Assembly: GCA_963975425.1 (NCBI GenBank) | Contig: CAXBGS010000005.1 | Span: forward strand, 446,282 to 510,281 | Direction: 5' to 3' | Length of the DNA stretch: 64,000 nt | Source: CAXBGS01 sp963975425 | Lineage (GTDB): Bacteria > Planctomycetota > Planctomycetia > Pirellulales > Pirellulaceae | In this document: positions 63,721 through 64,000 of the stretch, in pieces | Layout of the letters: every line of letters begins with the position of its first letter | Position numbering within the stretch: the first letter of the stretch is position 1 | Translations under genes and position numbers: made by a program | The notes under the pieces: model-generated | Seen by the model: the letters and a program-made list of their open reading frames with translations, nothing else | What the model was told of the DNA's origin: nothing | Databases searched by the model: none

Positions 63721-64000
63721 TTAGCTGGGATCAAACTCACAAGTAAACGTGGGACCGACCTGAATAAGCGCACCAGAAGCAGAGTCGAGCCTGGACGGAA
63801 GCGTGATCGGAAGCGGGCGACGCAAAACGTGAGAGTGGACCGAATCGGGACCGAGACTAGGAATCGCGGAGCAAGCGAAATAGAACCATTGAGAAGCAAA
63901 CCGGCCGAGAATCGGGCCGATCACAACACGCGTGGCACTGCCACGAAATCAAACGCCGCCAAACGCAATGTCAGCCTGGTCTTCGACCACGTCGGTGACA
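63721..64000 (-). pseudogene. Cassette gene interrupted by an in-frame TGA, 5' end outside window
   Basis: The - strand frame entering at the right edge reads VTDVVEDQADIAFGGV, a TGA at 63949-63951, and continues in the same frame as FRGSATRVVIGPILGRFASQ and on to a stop at 63721. Composition on both sides of the TGA looks alike. A CGA to TGA change is the simplest cause. Alternatively a second gene starts at the GTG at 63924. No family is recognised. Confidence 0.5.

Larger units (their letters stand above)
53080..64000 (-). mobile_element. Integron-type gene cassette array (no integrase in window)
   Basis: At least eleven complete and two partial attC-like sites of 75-95 bases alternate with one to three short genes. 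The outer boxes are GGATAAC and GTTATCC or variants keeping AAC/GTT, and inner arms are complementary except for extra bases at matching positions in the right arm. Genes are mostly - strand, unrelated to one another, have short leaders and end at or inside the next site. These are the defining features of cassette arrays. Absence of intI makes it formally a cluster of attC sites lacking integrase, unless intI lies to the right. Confidence 0.8.

Noticed and set aside
53080..64000. CRISPR array or REP-type repeats
   Set aside because: Spacing is irregular, units are 75-95 bases with variable centres, and full genes lie between them; this does not fit CRISPR or simple REP elements.

Overview
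The window looks like a chromosomal segment of a marine planctomycete of the Rhodopirellula/Pirellulaceae type. The signs are an unusual density of secreted sulfatases, the formaldehyde-activating enzyme and methylene-H4MPT dehydrogenase pair with an ATP-grasp partner, a lysine-rich H1-like protein, a cysteine-rich lipoprotein, PEP-CTERM remnants and scattered housekeeping genes that rarely form long operons. This placement is inferred from gene content; no rRNA gene is present.

Layout. 1-9 kb: a partial conserved protein, an H1-like basic protein, ettA, guaA, then a tight + strand run surE / metallo-beta-lactamase-fold hydrolase / hemW with overlapping ends, and a Cys-rich lipoprotein. 9-16 kb: an O-methyltransferase, a HEAT-tailed sulfatase, an arylsulfotransferase, an orphan GyrB-type TOPRIM half protein and a membrane LRR protein. 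16-31 kb is core metabolism and information processing: Xaa-Pro peptidase, accB-accC, bcp, rsfS-argS, a kinase with a receiver-like tail, glgX, purM and a C-terminal processing protease. 31.4-34.5 kb is an H4MPT-dependent C1 module (mtdB, fae, ATP-grasp), with a terminator-like hairpin between fae and mtdB. 34.4-48 kb is a sulfatase island: six sulfatases plus a serine hydrolase of the beta-lactamase fold, a SnoaL-like protein and an EF-hand esterase. Two of the sulfatases carry unusual active-site motifs.

48-53 kb is degraded DNA: PEP-CTERM fragments, an acetyltransferase with an in-frame stop, a short-chain dehydrogenase without a start codon and a DUF4437 protein.

From about 53 kb to the right edge the sequence becomes an array of short, unrelated, mostly - strand genes. 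They are separated by 75-95 bp imperfect palindromes whose ends read GGATAAC...GTTATCC or close variants, with variable centres and unpaired bases at matching places in one arm. This is the architecture of integron gene cassettes and attC sites. At least eleven full sites and two partial ones are visible. Cargo includes a RelE/ParE-type toxin-antitoxin pair, a DUF4160/DUF2442 pair, a SUKH (SMI1/KNR4) protein with an ankyrin-like tail, a TlpA-like thioredoxin, a dienoate-hydratase family enzyme, lipoproteins and small membrane proteins. No integrase lies in the window. Orientation and the decay of sites toward the left suggest that an integrase and attI, if present, lie beyond the right edge.
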